NCBI GenBank assembly: GCA_012934845.2
Contig: WNNJ02000590.1
Span: 27,441-91,440 of the forward strand
DNA from: Pomphorhynchus laevis
Lineage: Eukaryota > Acanthocephala > Palaeacanthocephala > Echinorhynchida > Pomphorhynchidae
Length of the DNA: 64,000 bases
Direction: 5' to 3'
Under the pieces are notes generated by a model, which was not told where the DNA came from, searched no databases, and saw only the letters and a list, made by a program, of their open reading frames with translations. Positions 12,026 through 23,869 of the stretch are shown one piece after another. Positions within the stretch are counted from its first letter, which is position 1; each line of letters starts with the position of its first letter. The translations under genes and the position numbers were made by a program.

Positions 12026-12709
12026 TATTCAACTATACCTGATAGTTCCTGGATATTTAAAAATTTAAATACAGATCAGGATGGATATATTTCTAAAAAT
12101 CAATTGTAATTACAGTGAATGAGTGTAAACAGTCTAATAATTTAAAAATTAAAGAATCTTTTAAAACGGCAAGATATCTGAATGAGGCTATAAACAAACT
12201 ACTGTAAGATGATTTGTTCGAGCAGACGAAATTAAGTATCTTGATTGTTGACGTATGTGAACATTTGAAATGTTGTTGATGAATATACGCTTGAACTATA
12301 TATTCATTGAGCTTTATTTGAAATTTCACCCATCCGAGCGCGTAATGTACATTACAAAGAAGCCAGTTTCAACTTGATCTCTTTAATCTTAATAACTTAA
12401 TGACATGGACGTTATTCAGCTACAAATGACAAATATGGAATAATCATATTGTATGCTATACAATATGTAATTATATTGTCTGGGTATTTTACATTGTTCA
12501 GTCCAATGCATTTTAAACGTTTAAAAAGTTATAGTCTTGAAGAGTAATTGTTTAAGGCCACATGCAAATGATTAATCTGCGGGAATTAACCAAGTATAGA
12601 CCAAGTAATAGACCAAGTATCGTATCGTGATTTTATTGATTATTGATTGACCGTTTAACAAATGGTAGAGCTGGACTATTTTTTATTCTTCGAGAGTGAA
12701 GGAATCAAA

Positions 12710-12746
12710 TTTGTGATAAGAATTTGAATCAAATTCTTATCACAAA
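12710..12746. repeat. Near-perfect palindrome, 18-bp arms
   Basis: Arms 12710-12727 and 12729-12746 are exact reverse complements (tttgtgataagaatttga) around a single A. It could be a very short foldback or a cruciform-prone replication product. Confidence 0.8.
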
Positions 12747-13446
12747 ATAAATATTTTATTAGCAGTTATCCGATTAGAAATCGTCTACTTTAGCAAGTTG
12801 TAATCTCACCATTCAGTGGTTATCCGATACTATGAGAACTAATATACTAATGTATATTTGGAATTGTGATAGATCATTTGCAATTTTGAAGTCATTTACG
12901 TATATGTCGAACAACAATAGAGCAAAAATGAAACTTTGAGACACTTATTGTCTGGTGTAGCGTTATTCTGATCATAGGTCAAACAAAATAATGCTTAACA
13001 CATTTTATATTATATTACAGTTATATATTATATTAAACTTAGGGAGACGGTTATAAACTGTCTACAAGCTTTGCGAACCTCGGACCCGTATAGTGTGCTT
13101 TACGATTTGTTTTGTATATTTTTTATGTGATTTTTTATATGTGATATTTTTATAAATACAATATCTTATGCATAATACATTATTATTAAAATACAAAATA
13201 AAAAATTCTTTACCGAGCAATTTGCCAAGATGGTAATCTTTATTTGATCAGTTTTTTGACAAACGATTAGTGATTATCACGATTGAATGATTTGCGTAGG
13301 TCGATTTGAATCATCTAGCAAGGTTGGGAAATTTGCTGCCTTAAAATCATGTAGCCTTAGAAACATTTGGGGCGGCCTTCGAGACCTTTTAAGCGGCCCT
13401 TGAGAGTAATTATAAATTTCAATACGTAAAAATCATTATTTCATTT

Positions 13447-13648
13447 ATTAATAATTATTGGAGCTGGATCAAAGGAAAGAATAAATTATTTTTGATATTT
13501 CGCTAACTAGTGTTAGCATCTTCAGAAAATTCCTTCCAGAAAATTCATCTTCAGAAAGTTCCAATTTTCTGAAGATGCTAAGATTAGTTAGCGAAATATA
13601 AAAAATAATTTCTTCTTTCTTTTGATCTAGCTCCAATAATTATTTATC
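13447..13648. repeat. Foldback (MITE-like) element
   Basis: About 200 bp that folds on itself. The ends are 'aataattattggagctggat' and its inverted form 'atctagctccaataattatt'. The arms run inward through 'gatatttcgctaac' to a centre of 'cttcagaaa' repeats. The right arm contains CTGAAGAT, a small stem (GCTAA/TTAGC) and GCGAAATAT. No coding capacity. It is the best-preserved of three related copies. Confidence 0.8.
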
Positions 13649-14149
13649 AATAATGGATCAGTATCAACTATTTAAAATTTCATTTATTAATCCATAAGGT
13701 ATTTTTTATGTTGAGATGGTTTTAAGGTTTTATAATGCATTTTGCAGTTTAACCGGTTTTGTTTCCTATTAAATAAAATATTATTTTTAGATAAATTCTT
13801 ATTTTAAAGAAATGAATTTTTATTCCTTATGAACAGTATGTAATAAAGGAAATTATCTAAAGAAAATAGAGAATATAATAAGGAATAAGGCAATCAGTCT
13901 ATTACAGTCTCTATAAAGGACAAATTATACCAAAGCAAAACAGTATAAATATCACTTTGCACGGTAAAACAAAGCACAAATATGATATGTGGAAGAAAAT
14001 TAAAGGGATTATGAATGTTTTAATCAAGGTTCGACAATAGCCGAAGCTGCATACTTTTAACTCGATCCTTTTTCGATCCTCTTCGTCTTGCAACATCAAT
14101 CACCATGATAATATGTCATTTCTTTAGACCAAAGTGTCCACGCTGCACT

Positions 14150-14714
14150 CTCACAACCCAGTCTACATTCCATCTCTTTCTTTTGTTCTCGGTGACTTTA
14201 ACATTCGTCTTGGTCGCCCTGCTGACTCTGCCTCTATCACTTTAACTAATCGTTTTCTGATTTTAACTATAAATTACTTTCAACAAGCCCGTCACATATT
14301 CTCGGCGGTGCTCTCGACATCACTAACTTCAATAACTATATATCCTTGTCAATTACTGATCCTGGTTTGCCCGATTATTTCCTTGTCACTCTTACTCGTC
14401 CCATCCTCCTCCGCCTCGACCCTTATCCACACCAATTCGACCCTGGAAGCTTCTCGATATCCCTATTCTCTGCACAGCCTTACTCAATTCTTCACTCTTT
14501 TCACTTCCTCTTTGCTATCTCTCTTCCGATGATCTCTTCATTCTGTTTGATTATGAACTTACGAACATGCTTAATAGCCTTCTGCCTATTCAACCACGAC
14601 GTTTTCAGCGGTCCCGCCATGCTTGGTTCGATTCAGACTGTAGTCTTTTTAAGCGTCGACTTAGTCACTCTTTTCATGTGCTTAATAGCTTTCTTAAACG
14701 TTCTCCAACCTCAC
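14150..14714 (+). mobile_element. LINE B, endonuclease part, left of a nested insertion
   Basis: Endonuclease segments 'SFVLGDFNIRL', 'HNPVYIPSL', 'SITDPGLPDYFLVTLTRP' (the catalytic SDH reads PDY here) and later 'FNHDVFSGPAMLGSIQT' match the EN of the copy at 24969-26759. The frame is broken by small changes. The copy stops exactly at the left LTR of a Ty3/gypsy element at 14715 and resumes at 18713, so the LTR element inserted into this LINE. Confidence 0.85.
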
Positions 14715-14829
14715 TGAACTGAAAGCGATTTATGCAGCTTTATTTGAACAATCTACAAACAAACAGAATATAATAAATAGGTTAATTGACATGGTTAATG
14801 TAAAGATTAATGTTCTTCATGTCACATCA
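14715..14829 (-). repeat. 3' LTR of fossil 1
   Basis: On the plus strand it starts TGAACTGAAAGCG and ends CATGTCACATCA, giving the usual TG...CA ends. It matches the LTR at 18596-18712. Confidence 0.9.
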
Positions 14830-17564
14830 TTCTCCTCCACCACATAATCGCTTAGATATGTAGGTTGACGTCGAGTTCGTCCTGAACGTCGGAAGATTAG
14901 GCTGGGTATCGGTTCGATGCTTGAATGACATTGGTCGATACATTGTTGTTCATTCTTTAAGTCAGTTGAGTCGTTGTTGTGATCTTTATTTATGTGTTCA
15001 GGTGAATCATTTTCAGAACGTTCATGTACACTGTCGATGCTATCTCCTATTCGCTCACTGCCTTCGTAATTTTCTTTGTCTTGGTCCGTGTTTCCTTTCT
15101 CTTTAGGATAACGTGAGAGATGCTTGATCGAAACAGTGATCTCCTTACCGTCACTGTGTCCGACTTTAGCATAATGTGGGTCGATGTCGATAATCTCTAC
15201 AACTTCGGTTGACGGGTCATATTTGCTCACTCTCGGATGCCTTTGTAATACCACTGATTCATCTTTGTGCAACCATTCAGGTAATGACTGACCAGACGGT
15301 GTTCGTCGTTGGAATGAAAAAAGACGATCATGTGGTGTTGCATTAGTTTCAGTACAAAGCAAGGATCTGATTGCGTTCAATGCACGTGGTAACGATCTTT
15401 CCCACTCCGATATATGTATGTTCCTTGTTTTGAGGTCTAGTTCGATAGCTTTCCATACTATGCCATTATATTTCTCGTTTTGTCCATTCCCTGTAGAATT
15501 GTACGGACTGCTGTGACTAATGGCAACATTGAGGTTTGTGAGGTAGCTTTTGAGTTCTTTTGAGATAAAGCCTGATCCGCGGTCGGAATGAACATATGAT
15601 GGCAGTCCGAATAGATAAAATAACTGATCAAGACATTTTATTATTGTAGAGGTTGATGTATCGGGACGCGCAAACCCAAATGGGTATCTCGAATATTCGT
15701 CTATCATCAATAAATACCGATTACGCGAATTTGTTGGCAGTGGACCTTTAAAATCCATCGAAATTCGCTCGAAAGGCATGATCGCCTTTATCAAATGAGA
15801 ATTTTGTGGTTTGTAATATCTCGGCTTAAGTAGCGAACAAGTTTTGCAATCTTTAATTATGCTTCTAACATCTTCTACTGAAAATGGCAGATTCCTGTTT
15901 CGAACGTAATGGTATAGTCGCGTTACACCGGGGTGACACAATGACTCGTGAACCTCACGCAATCTCGTAGGACCAGCAACAGCAGAGCAGTTTATTCGAG
16001 AAAAGACATCAGCTGAGACATTACGGATTCCATGACGGTAACTGACATCAAATCGAAACGGAGCAAGCTCGACCCTCCATCGAATCATTTTTTCGTTTTT
16101 TATCGAACTTTTGGAAAAAGTATCGAATATATATGCTACACTTTTATGGTCTGTTAACAATTGAAAGTGTCGACCAATAAGGAAATGCCGCCATTCTTTT
16201 AGCGCTTCAACTATGGCTAGAGCTTCCTTCTCTACAGCTGAATAATTTTTCGCACTGCCGTGTAAAGTCTTAGACATAAAGGCAACAGGTTTCCCGTCCT
16301 GTGACAGAACAGCTGCGACAGTGTGACATGAAACATCAGTTTCGACCATCAATGTCGAGTCATCTCTGATTGTTGCTAGGACCGAGTCTGCTATATCCTT
16401 GCGGATAGAATCAAATACTTTAATTTGTTCTTCAGTCAAGGGAAAAATGTTGACGTCTAATAAAGGTCTTACCTTTTCAGAAAACTTTGATATCCATTTT
16501 GACTAATAAGCGAATAATCCAAGTAATCGCTTCAATTCGGCTTGTGTTGCAGGTGGCTCCATTTCGAGAAGACATCTTGTCCGTTGTGGGTCAGGTCGGA
16601 TTCGCCACTTCGAAATAAGAACTCCTAGGACATTTACGCTATCGACATCGTAAATGCATTTATCGGAATTAAGAGATATATTGTATTTGGCAATTACACG
16701 CTTGAGCTTGTCCAGATTATCATCGTGGTCTGCACGAGTATGTCCGCATATTATCATATCATCGAGATATGCAAATACTCCTTTCAACTTCTCTTGGTTG
16801 ATAATTTTATCCATAGTACGTTGAAACACTGCTGGGGCGTTGGTGAGTCCAAATGGAATGCGTATAAATTGGAACAGTTGGCCGTTGGCTTCGAAGGCGG
16901 TAAACTTTCGTTCATCATCTCTAAGAACCAATTGATGGTAGGCTGCCTTCATGTCTAGTTTGCTGAATATCGCAAATTTCGAAATATTTTCAATAATCTG
17001 ATCAATGCGTGGTAGTGGGTATGCATCTTGGTGTGTAAATCTATTAACTGTCATTGAGTAATCAATTACTAAGCGTTTCTTTTCCAAATGTTCAGCAACC
17101 ACTACCTGCGCACGCCAGGGGGACTGGCTATGTTCTATTACCCCGTCCTTGAGTAGACGCATGATTTCAGAGCGAATGAATTGAGAATGATCATGGGAAT
17201 ATCGGCGAGATTTGATTGCTATTGGCTTACATGACCTATCCAAGGATGAAAACAGAATTGAGAATGATCATGGGAATATCGGCGAGATTTGATTGCTATT
17301 GGCTTACATGACCTATCCAAGGATGAAAACAGCGATGGACACTATATTGATTGATTTTATCGACACGATAACAATCGGGGCCTTGCTGCCACTGAAATTG
17401 ATTGTTAGAGATTCGTGATGTGAAAGATACGGATGACCCAGTATGATATCTGAACAAAGATTCGGTAGACATAGAAGGCGGACGTTTTTATCCGTTAATC
17501 CGTTTAGCGATACTTGCCCATACATACAATGGTGAATCTTGGAAGTACAAGATGATGTGGCCAT
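14817..17564 (-). pseudogene. pol region of Ty3/gypsy fossil 1
   Basis: Recognisable parts in order are a protease remnant (ILGHPYL), RT (RIPFGLTNAPAVFQR and YLDD boxes), RNase H with the typical 'LLTDHKSV' segment, and integrase. The integrase shows the HHCC zinc-binding segment (HESLCHPGV ... CKTC), the DD-E core (MDFKGPLP, HSDRGSGF, NGQNEKYNG) and a C-terminal tail ending in an RRSGRTRR-like basic stretch. This is the Ty3/gypsy order, with integrase after RNase H. I see no chromodomain. Fossil copy; not whole. Confidence 0.9.
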
Positions 17565-17666
17565 AGTAACGACATTTTTATACGGACTCCTTTTAAATTG
17601 GTATTGTTCGACAATATTATCGCTAACAAAGTTTTCGGAGCTTCCTGTGTTAATGAGTGCATCTAC

Positions 17667-18572
17667 TTAATGGCCATTTAATATTACCCGTACCGTTGTC
17701 TTTCTTAATTCAGAGTGGACCGATGATGAAATGATGGTGGACAAGCTTGGAAAATGATCTGGATTGGGGTTCATAATATCGTGTGTTAATGCACTGTTGT
17801 ATACTTTGGGGCGATGTTTTGACTTACATACAGCTGCGTAATGTCCTATTTTGCCACATGATCGACAAATCGAATTTCGAGCCGGACACCTTGAACGGGC
17901 ATGATTTGATTGTCCACAGAAAAAGCAATTGTGATTCAATCTGGCAATATATTCATTTTTCGCATTAGATGCATTGGAATTGTTAGAATCGAAACCCGGT
18001 TCAGCCAAATCTCGAACGGCTGCAATCGAATTTTCTTGATTTGTGTATTGTTCCGCTTGTATTTGAGCCATTTCGAGTGCTCGGGCTTTTGTGAAAGCTT
18101 GATCCATGCTCAATGGAGTAGACTCTAGTAACCTTTGTCTAATAAAGGTACTGCGAATTCCAGCAATAAAGGCATCAAGCACAAATAAATTTCTGTGATC
18201 TATTGCGGACACCGCTGCAAATTCGCAGTCCTTACTAAACGTATTTAACGCTTGGATGAATTGGTCGATAGACTGCGAATCTGATTGTTTGCATGAACTC
18301 AGTTTGAATCGAGCAAAAACTTCGTTTTTCGGTTTGACGAACAAGCTGTCAAGGGTTTGAATTGCTGTTTTGTAATCGTCGACATTTGAAATGTGCTGAT
18401 AAAGAGATGGTGAAATGTGATTCACGAGTATATGGATCTTATTGTCATCTGTGATATCAACTATGGACTGTAGGAAGTGAGTGAACCGTTGTTTCCAATG
18501 CATCCATATCATAGGCGATTGTGGATCATTAGGATCTGCGACGAGTGTTTCGGGCTTGAGAATTCGGTCCAT
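17667..18572 (-). pseudogene. gag region of Ty3/gypsy fossil 1
   Basis: A 301-codon frame with a capsid-like alpha-helical region (WMHWKQRF, 'FVKPKNEVFARFKL') typical of Ty3/gypsy gag, then two CCHC zinc knuckles (C-x2-C-x4-H-x4-C) at about residues 215-250. Its start codon lies only about 23 nt from the inner edge of the 5' LTR. The same start region (MDRILKPETL) is recognisable in the second fossil as MDKLLKPKTF. Confidence 0.85.
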
Positions 18573-18580
18573 AGATCACA

Positions 18581-18633
18581 ATTGTTCAAATAAATTGAAC
18601 TGAAAGCGATTTATGCAGCTTTATTTGAACAAT
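18581..18633 (-). promoter_or_regulatory. LTR/leader inverted repeat, candidate self-priming site
   Basis: Arm 18581-18594 lies in the leader directly beside the LTR, where a primer-binding site is expected. Arm 18620-18633 lies inside the LTR. They are a perfect 14-bp inverted repeat (attgttcaaataaa) with a 25-nt loop. A self-priming arrangement of this kind is known from Tf1/sushi-type Ty3/gypsy elements. The LTR arm also contains AATAAA on the element's strand. Confidence 0.6.
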
Positions 18634-18712
18634 CTACAAAAAAAACAGAATATAATAAATAGGTTAATGTGACATGGTTAATGTAACGAATAATGGTCTT
18701 CATGTCACATCA
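18596..18712 (-). repeat. 5' LTR of fossil 1
   Basis: 117 bp with TG...CA ends; differs from the other LTR by about five substitutions and two small length changes. Confidence 0.9.
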
Positions 18713-20645
18713 CTTACTCACTCCAAATCTCCGTGCTTCCCCTCTTTCTCTACGCTGTTCTCATCTCATTCTTATGCGAACTAATAGTGCTCTTTTGGCG
18801 AAATCAACTCGAGTCATCTTCCAATTCTAAATATAATTGGAAAATCTTAAACTCAATTCTCTCACGGTCATCTAGCCCTTGCAACATAAATGCTGATGAA
18901 TTTTCTTCTTATCTGCAATCTAAGCTATCTAATTTAATTTCCGTTCTACCCATATGCCCTTTGTATCCTCTCATCTATTTAAATACTTCCCTTCCAGAGC
19001 TATTCCACTTTTCCCGTTTCGTCTGACGAAGTTTCTTCGGTTCTTCTGTCATTACCTAGCAAAACCTCTCCTACTGACCAAATTCCCACCCACTTGCTTA
19101 AAAATATCTGCTCATATATCTCCCCCTTCTTAACCACTTTGTTCAGCTTGTATATAAGCAACCGCACATTTCCTACCAACTAGAAATGCGCCAATGTTCG
19201 CCCTCGCCTCAAAAAGCAATCTCTTGACCCTTCATTACCATCTTCGTACCGTGCTATCTCACTTCTCCCAACCCTCTCAAAACTCCTTGAGCGCCTTGTT
19301 CTCAATCAAATTAATGCATACCTATTTTCCTCCCACTTGTTTCTTCCCTTGCAAGCTGCTTTTCGCTGTAATCACTCTACCGAAATTGCATGTCTTAAAG
19401 TTTATAACGACTTACTCATCTCGCGCGATCAAAAATTATGTAGTGTCATAGTTTCTCTTGATCTCTCATCTGCTTTTGACATCGTCGATCACTCGATTCT
19501 TCATTGTCTTCTTCATGATTATGGCTTCTCTTTACCCACTGTAGCTTGGCTTTCTTCATATCTATCAAACCGTACTTTTCGCGTTTGTTCTAACTCTTTT
19601 CTTTCCCATCCTTCTTTCATCCCGTCCGGTGTTCAACCAGGCTCCGTATTAGGCCCTTTGCTTTTGTCTCCTCGGATATTTGTCTTCTATTTCTCATACA
19701 TTTGACTTCGATGTTATGCAATATGCTGATGACATTCTCATCTATGCTCATGCACCTGTTTATCGTATTCACGATCTTAGTGTTTCTGCTTCCGACTGTC
19801 TTGTCTCAATTTCCAATCATCTTTCTTCCCTTCGCCTTTCTCTAAATCCTGATAAATCCAAAATTATGTAGATCCTACCTCGACGCCTCGGCTTAGAACC
19901 TTTCTCCGTATCGTTAAATTCTACAATTCTTCCTATCGTTGACAATCTCGTTTTCTTAGGCTTCCATTTCGACAACCGACTTTCACTTAAACCTTTCGTT
20001 AGAGATAAAGTACACACATATACATTGATTCTCCGCAAACCTCCATCAAATTCGTAAATTGATCGATTTCCCTTCTTGTATGACTATCATATCTTCTCTC
20101 CTTTTCTCAAGACTTGATTACTGTCTTAGTATATTTTCCAACTCACCTAAATCCACTCTTCTTCCCCTACAACGCATCGTCAACGCAGCCGTCCGAATTC
20201 TCTTCCGTCTTCGTCGTTTTGACCATACATTCCACCATCTTGCTTCTCTCGATTTGCCTACCATTTATTGTCGTGATCAAATTCGTCTTATTGTTTTCCG
20301 CATTGTAACTTTTCCTACTCCTTTATTTCTCAACCTTCCTTTTCTCGACAATTCTCGTCCTGATTACTGTTCTTTGCGTTCCCGTAATTCTCTACGTTTA
20401 CATGTCCCAAACTACTTTACATCTTTTGGCTTCCGCTACTTCCTTGTGGCTGCTCCTCTCTTGTGGAATCATCTGCCCATTCATATACGTCAATCAACCT
20501 CAATGCCATGTTTCAAACGCCAAATCCATTCTCATTTAAACAATTTAATAAATTTATCTAGATGACGTTTGATGTGTTTTTTAGTTAGTGGACTTGTAAG
20601 CGTGCAGTTGACCCGCATTTGCCACTTTAAATATATATAATTATA
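18713..20645 (+). mobile_element. LINE B, remainder right of the nested LTR element
   Basis: This continues the LINE interrupted at 14714. It contains 'LFWRNQLESSSNSK' and 'KILNSILSRSSSPCN' (18733-19026), an RT segment 'LDLSSAFDIVDHSILH' (19337-19705), the catalytic 'MQYADDILIYAHA' (19680-19871), post-RT frames (20059-20565) and the 3' tail at about 20600-20645. The RT motif-B region reads 'GVQPGSVLGPLLLSPRIF' where the intact family has 'GVPQGSVLGP.LFSLLLGDL'. This shared frame-disrupting variant also occurs at 24.7 and 53.6 kb. Confidence 0.88.
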
Positions 20646-21205
20646 AGTGTCTGTACTGATGGGGATTCTTTTATGAGAGGTAAACGAGAGAGTTTAGTTG
20701 CTTTAAAAGCAAGTTTTAAGCTTAGAAAATCTGTGTCATTATATTTAACATCTGCGAAATTTGTGTTCAGTCTACAAGTCTAAGTAATGTTTTGGATTAA
20801 GTGATTAAAATAGTTTACTTATTGAGGCCAGTGCAATACACCATCGCCAGTTTAAAGTAATTTTGACGTCGGACGATGAAGCGCACAGCGTTGATTTAAC
20901 ATACAATTCTAGAGTTGGATGGCTTTTTAGAGGCCTAGTTTTAAATAGGATCTTAAATTTAGTAATGCTGCAAATTTTAGAATTTTACACCGAAAATCAA
21001 GAAATACGTAAATTAATGAATAATGGAAATTGCCTCGATGTTTATGTTTTGTACGTCAATGTAAAGTAAAACAAGCACATATATGAAATGTGACTAAAAA
21101 TTTAAACCTTTCACAAAAAATATCTTTTTTTTAAGAATTCTTTTTAATTCCTATATTTTTGAAGAATATTTTCCTCAAATGGAATAAACAAAAATGTAAA
21201 TTGTT
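20646..21205. other. Unassigned stretch with one small frame
   Basis: A plus-strand frame at 20863-21069 (68 codons, starting MTSDDEAHSVDL) has a fairly protein-like composition but matches nothing I recognise. It could be an exon or older element debris. The rest is AT-rich. Confidence 0.25.
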
Positions 21206-21344
21206 AGAGCTGGATAAAAGAAAATTCAGAACATTCAGAATTTTCATCTTCTGAAATCCAGAATATTCTGAAGATGCTAACAGTTAGCGAAATATCAAAT
21301 AAAAGATTCCTTCTTTCTTTGATCCAGCTCCAAAAATTCTTTAT
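21206..21344. repeat. Foldback (MITE-like) element, interrupted copy
   Basis: Ends 'agagctggataaaagaa' and 'ttctttgatccagctcc' are inverted. The inner part holds CTGAAGATGCTAACAGTTAG followed by CGAAATATC. The tail that follows this family elsewhere (a 'caataatggatca' block next to the copy at 13447) is found here only at about 22425, after a LINE fragment. A LINE therefore inserted into the terminal part of this repeat. Confidence 0.75.
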
Positions 21345-22425
21345 CACGCTAGATTCAATCATTCGTAAGCAACCGCTCGTTTGCAGTACGCATAAGCCAT
21401 TATCTTTCTGGTTACTCAATGATGACGACAGGCGTCCCGCAGGGATCGGCCATTAGTCCGACTCTCTTTAATATATATGTAAATGATATTACAAACAACT
21501 TAATGTTGGAATGTGTTACCTACGCAGATGATCTTAAGGTCTGGATGCGAATCATTGATGATTCCGATGTTAGCGCTCTTAAAAAAGACCAGGATTCCAT
21601 AAATAAATGGTGTATATCCAATGGGCTGATGATAAATGCGACTAAATGTAGACATATGCGGATCGGCTCCCCAGACATTCGTTACTCTTATAAAATTGAA
21701 AACATGTTGATTGATTCTACAGATAAAATCGATGATTTAGGGGTATCTACGCTTAATACGCTCGATATGAGCGCTCACGTAAATAAAGTTTCGGCCAATT
21801 GCCGTCGTACTATTGGCATCATTAGACGATCTTTTGGATCACTAGAGGCATGTAGCTTCAGAATAATATACAAGGCCCTCATCGAATCTCGAATGCTATA
21901 CGCATCTCCCGCAGCGTATCCACATCTGTGCAAGAACATTGTGGCTTACGAATCAATTCTCCGGTCGGCTACTCGTCTTGTTCCCACTGTCAAAGACCTG
22001 CCGTTTGACCAGAAGTTAGAAATCCTAGGTGTTTCAACGGTTTGTGAAAGTTTGGTAAAAGCTGATCTTATGCTGGTACGGAAGGGCAATTTTATCGCCC
22101 ACTCATCCCCTCAACTTCATGTTTTGCCTACGCAACTCCGAGCAATTACGTGGACATCGACTAACGCTCAAACATCGTAGAAAAGTCCATCGACACTATC
22201 AGGATATCAGAGATCGAGTAATAAACAGTTGGAACAGACTCCCGTCATCTGCAATTGAATGCCGGAACATCCGAGAATTTCGGCGTGCGCTGAACAGTGT
22301 ATCGCTCTCATAGGAAGTCGAACCTGATTTGGATTTTTTTGTTTTACTGACATTGTACTTTTTTACATTGAGATCCAGCCAAACGAGCCACCGCTCATCG
22401 GCTGTTGTATACTACTAATAATAAT
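21345..22425 (+). mobile_element. Third LINE family (RT 3' half), 5'-truncated
   Basis: The frame 21419-22180 starts in the RT at 'TGVPQGSAISPTLFNIYVNDI' (split over residues 4-24) and continues through 'VTYADDLKVW' (catalytic YADD), 'KCRHMRIG', 'VSTLNTLDMSAHV' and 'RSATRLVPTVKDLPFDQKL'. The last part, 'RGHRLTLKHRRKV' and 'RVINSWNRLPSSAI', lies in another frame (22119-22313), so one frameshift is present near 22120-22180. This C-terminal 'RGH...V.WN.LP' pattern is typical of CR1/Jockey-like polymerases; it differs from LINE A and LINE B. The 3' end is a short TAA repeat near 22410-22425. Confidence 0.85.
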
Positions 22426-23778
22426 CAATAATTGATCATTATCAACTATTTAGAACAAAAATGTATTTATTATCTCGTAAATATTTTAAAAGAGTGAGAT
22501 GTGTTTCATACGGAACTATTTGAATTATTAGGGAAAAATTAACAAAGCTTTTTCGATGTTAAAAAAAATAACCTATTGAACTATGGAGGGATGCCATTGA
22601 ATACTCTCACGTTTGAGTAGTAATGCACACAGTATTCTATTTTGTTTTAAAAGTACTTATTGTTGTAAATCTGCTTTTGCGCATCTTACATAAACTAAAA
22701 CAAGGCCTAGTATAACTGATGTTCATTTAGAAGATCAATTTAGATTATGAATCACGAGACTAGATTCCAAAATTGAACTCATGTATTTATAAAAATATAA
22801 GATAAATAGTATCTGATAAAATATAAGAACTAAAGTATTAAAATATTTATAATTCTTATAAAATATAAAGAACTGGTATTCCACAAAAAAATAAATTAAA
22901 TATTGTCATTTATCTCAAAAAGGTTTGCCACCTTAAGCTAGACTCAAATGTTTGTCAACATTTGAGTATATTTCATACAATAATAGATGCAAAAATTTTT
23001 TCGATTGCCGAGAACGATATGCAAACTAATCATCCTGAAGTACATGTTCAATAAGCTTAAAGCTAAATCATTATTTTAATAATTTTGAAATAATTTTAAC
23101 AGAGAGATTAGTCGGAGAGTATATTTAGATAAGACTTGACCACTTTTCCTGGTGGAAATGACAGTATCAGATTTCAATGTATGAGGTACGCGAGCCATTT
23201 GAAAGCTGCGCGAACAATTTATAGAATGCGCTGTATTCTTTACTCTCTGTTTTATTTGATCAGCGGAGTTATTTCGGATTCTGGTTCGATAAAGTTATAA
23301 TTTTCTGAAGTATACAATACCTAGAGAACCAGTGATTATATGTTAAAACGGCAAGATTGAAATCGATAGCGTGTCAGTTAATCAACGCCAAACAGTTGAT
23401 TATAAGAATACCTAATAGTCCTATATATTTAGCTATTTTTTGTCGTATAATTTATACTTGCTGACATAAATTAGCAAGCTTAAATGTACAAGGTCTCGTG
23501 TACTGGGAACACGAGATCTTGGATAAACTTCATTAACAAGGTGATCCGAGTAGGTATACACACTTAGCTTCCAGTTTGTAAACGTCTATATTAGTGCATA
23601 TTAAAAGTAAAGCTTAGAATTTCCTCGCATATTGAAATATAGTATCTTCTAAAAACGGAAAAGTTTCAGACATTGTAGGATTAGTTATCTTTAGTTCTAA
23701 TTTATGATAAATTCATACATATTTATCTTTAGTTCTAATTTGATTTCCATTTGGTGGACGATTATATAATAATACAAT
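22426..23778. other. AT-rich stretch without visible genes
   Basis: It begins with the displaced tail of the foldback repeat (about 22425-22460). A short inverted motif (aaggtctcgtgtactg / acacgagatctt) occurs around 23485-23520. No coding sequence recognised. Confidence 0.45.
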
Positions 23779-23869
23779 AATTTATTTAACGTGGCAAATG
23801 CGTGCAAAATGCACGCTTACATGACCACTAACAAACAAAAAAAGAACATCAAAGGTCACAGGTAATTAG

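Larger units (their letters stand above)
10739..14150. other. AT-rich non-coding stretch with foldback repeats
   Basis: No open frame here looks like a protein. The stretch contains the foldback elements and palindrome listed separately (11945-12025, 12710-12746, 13447-13648). The remainder is simple AT-rich DNA. Confidence 0.5.
14715..18712 (-). mobile_element. Ty3/gypsy-type LTR element (fossil 1)
   Basis: A nearly complete LTR retrotransposon of about 4.0 kb on the minus strand, inserted in a LINE B copy. Parts in order on its own strand: 5' LTR (18596-18712), a very short leader, gag, then a pol region with protease, RT, RNase H and integrase, and 3' LTR (14715-14829). The two LTRs are about 115 bp and roughly 95% identical by eye, so the insertion is moderately recent. 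A 5-bp target repeat with one mismatch (CTCAC / CTTAC) flanks it. It is broken, with about three breaks. No envelope gene is seen. Confidence 0.92.
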
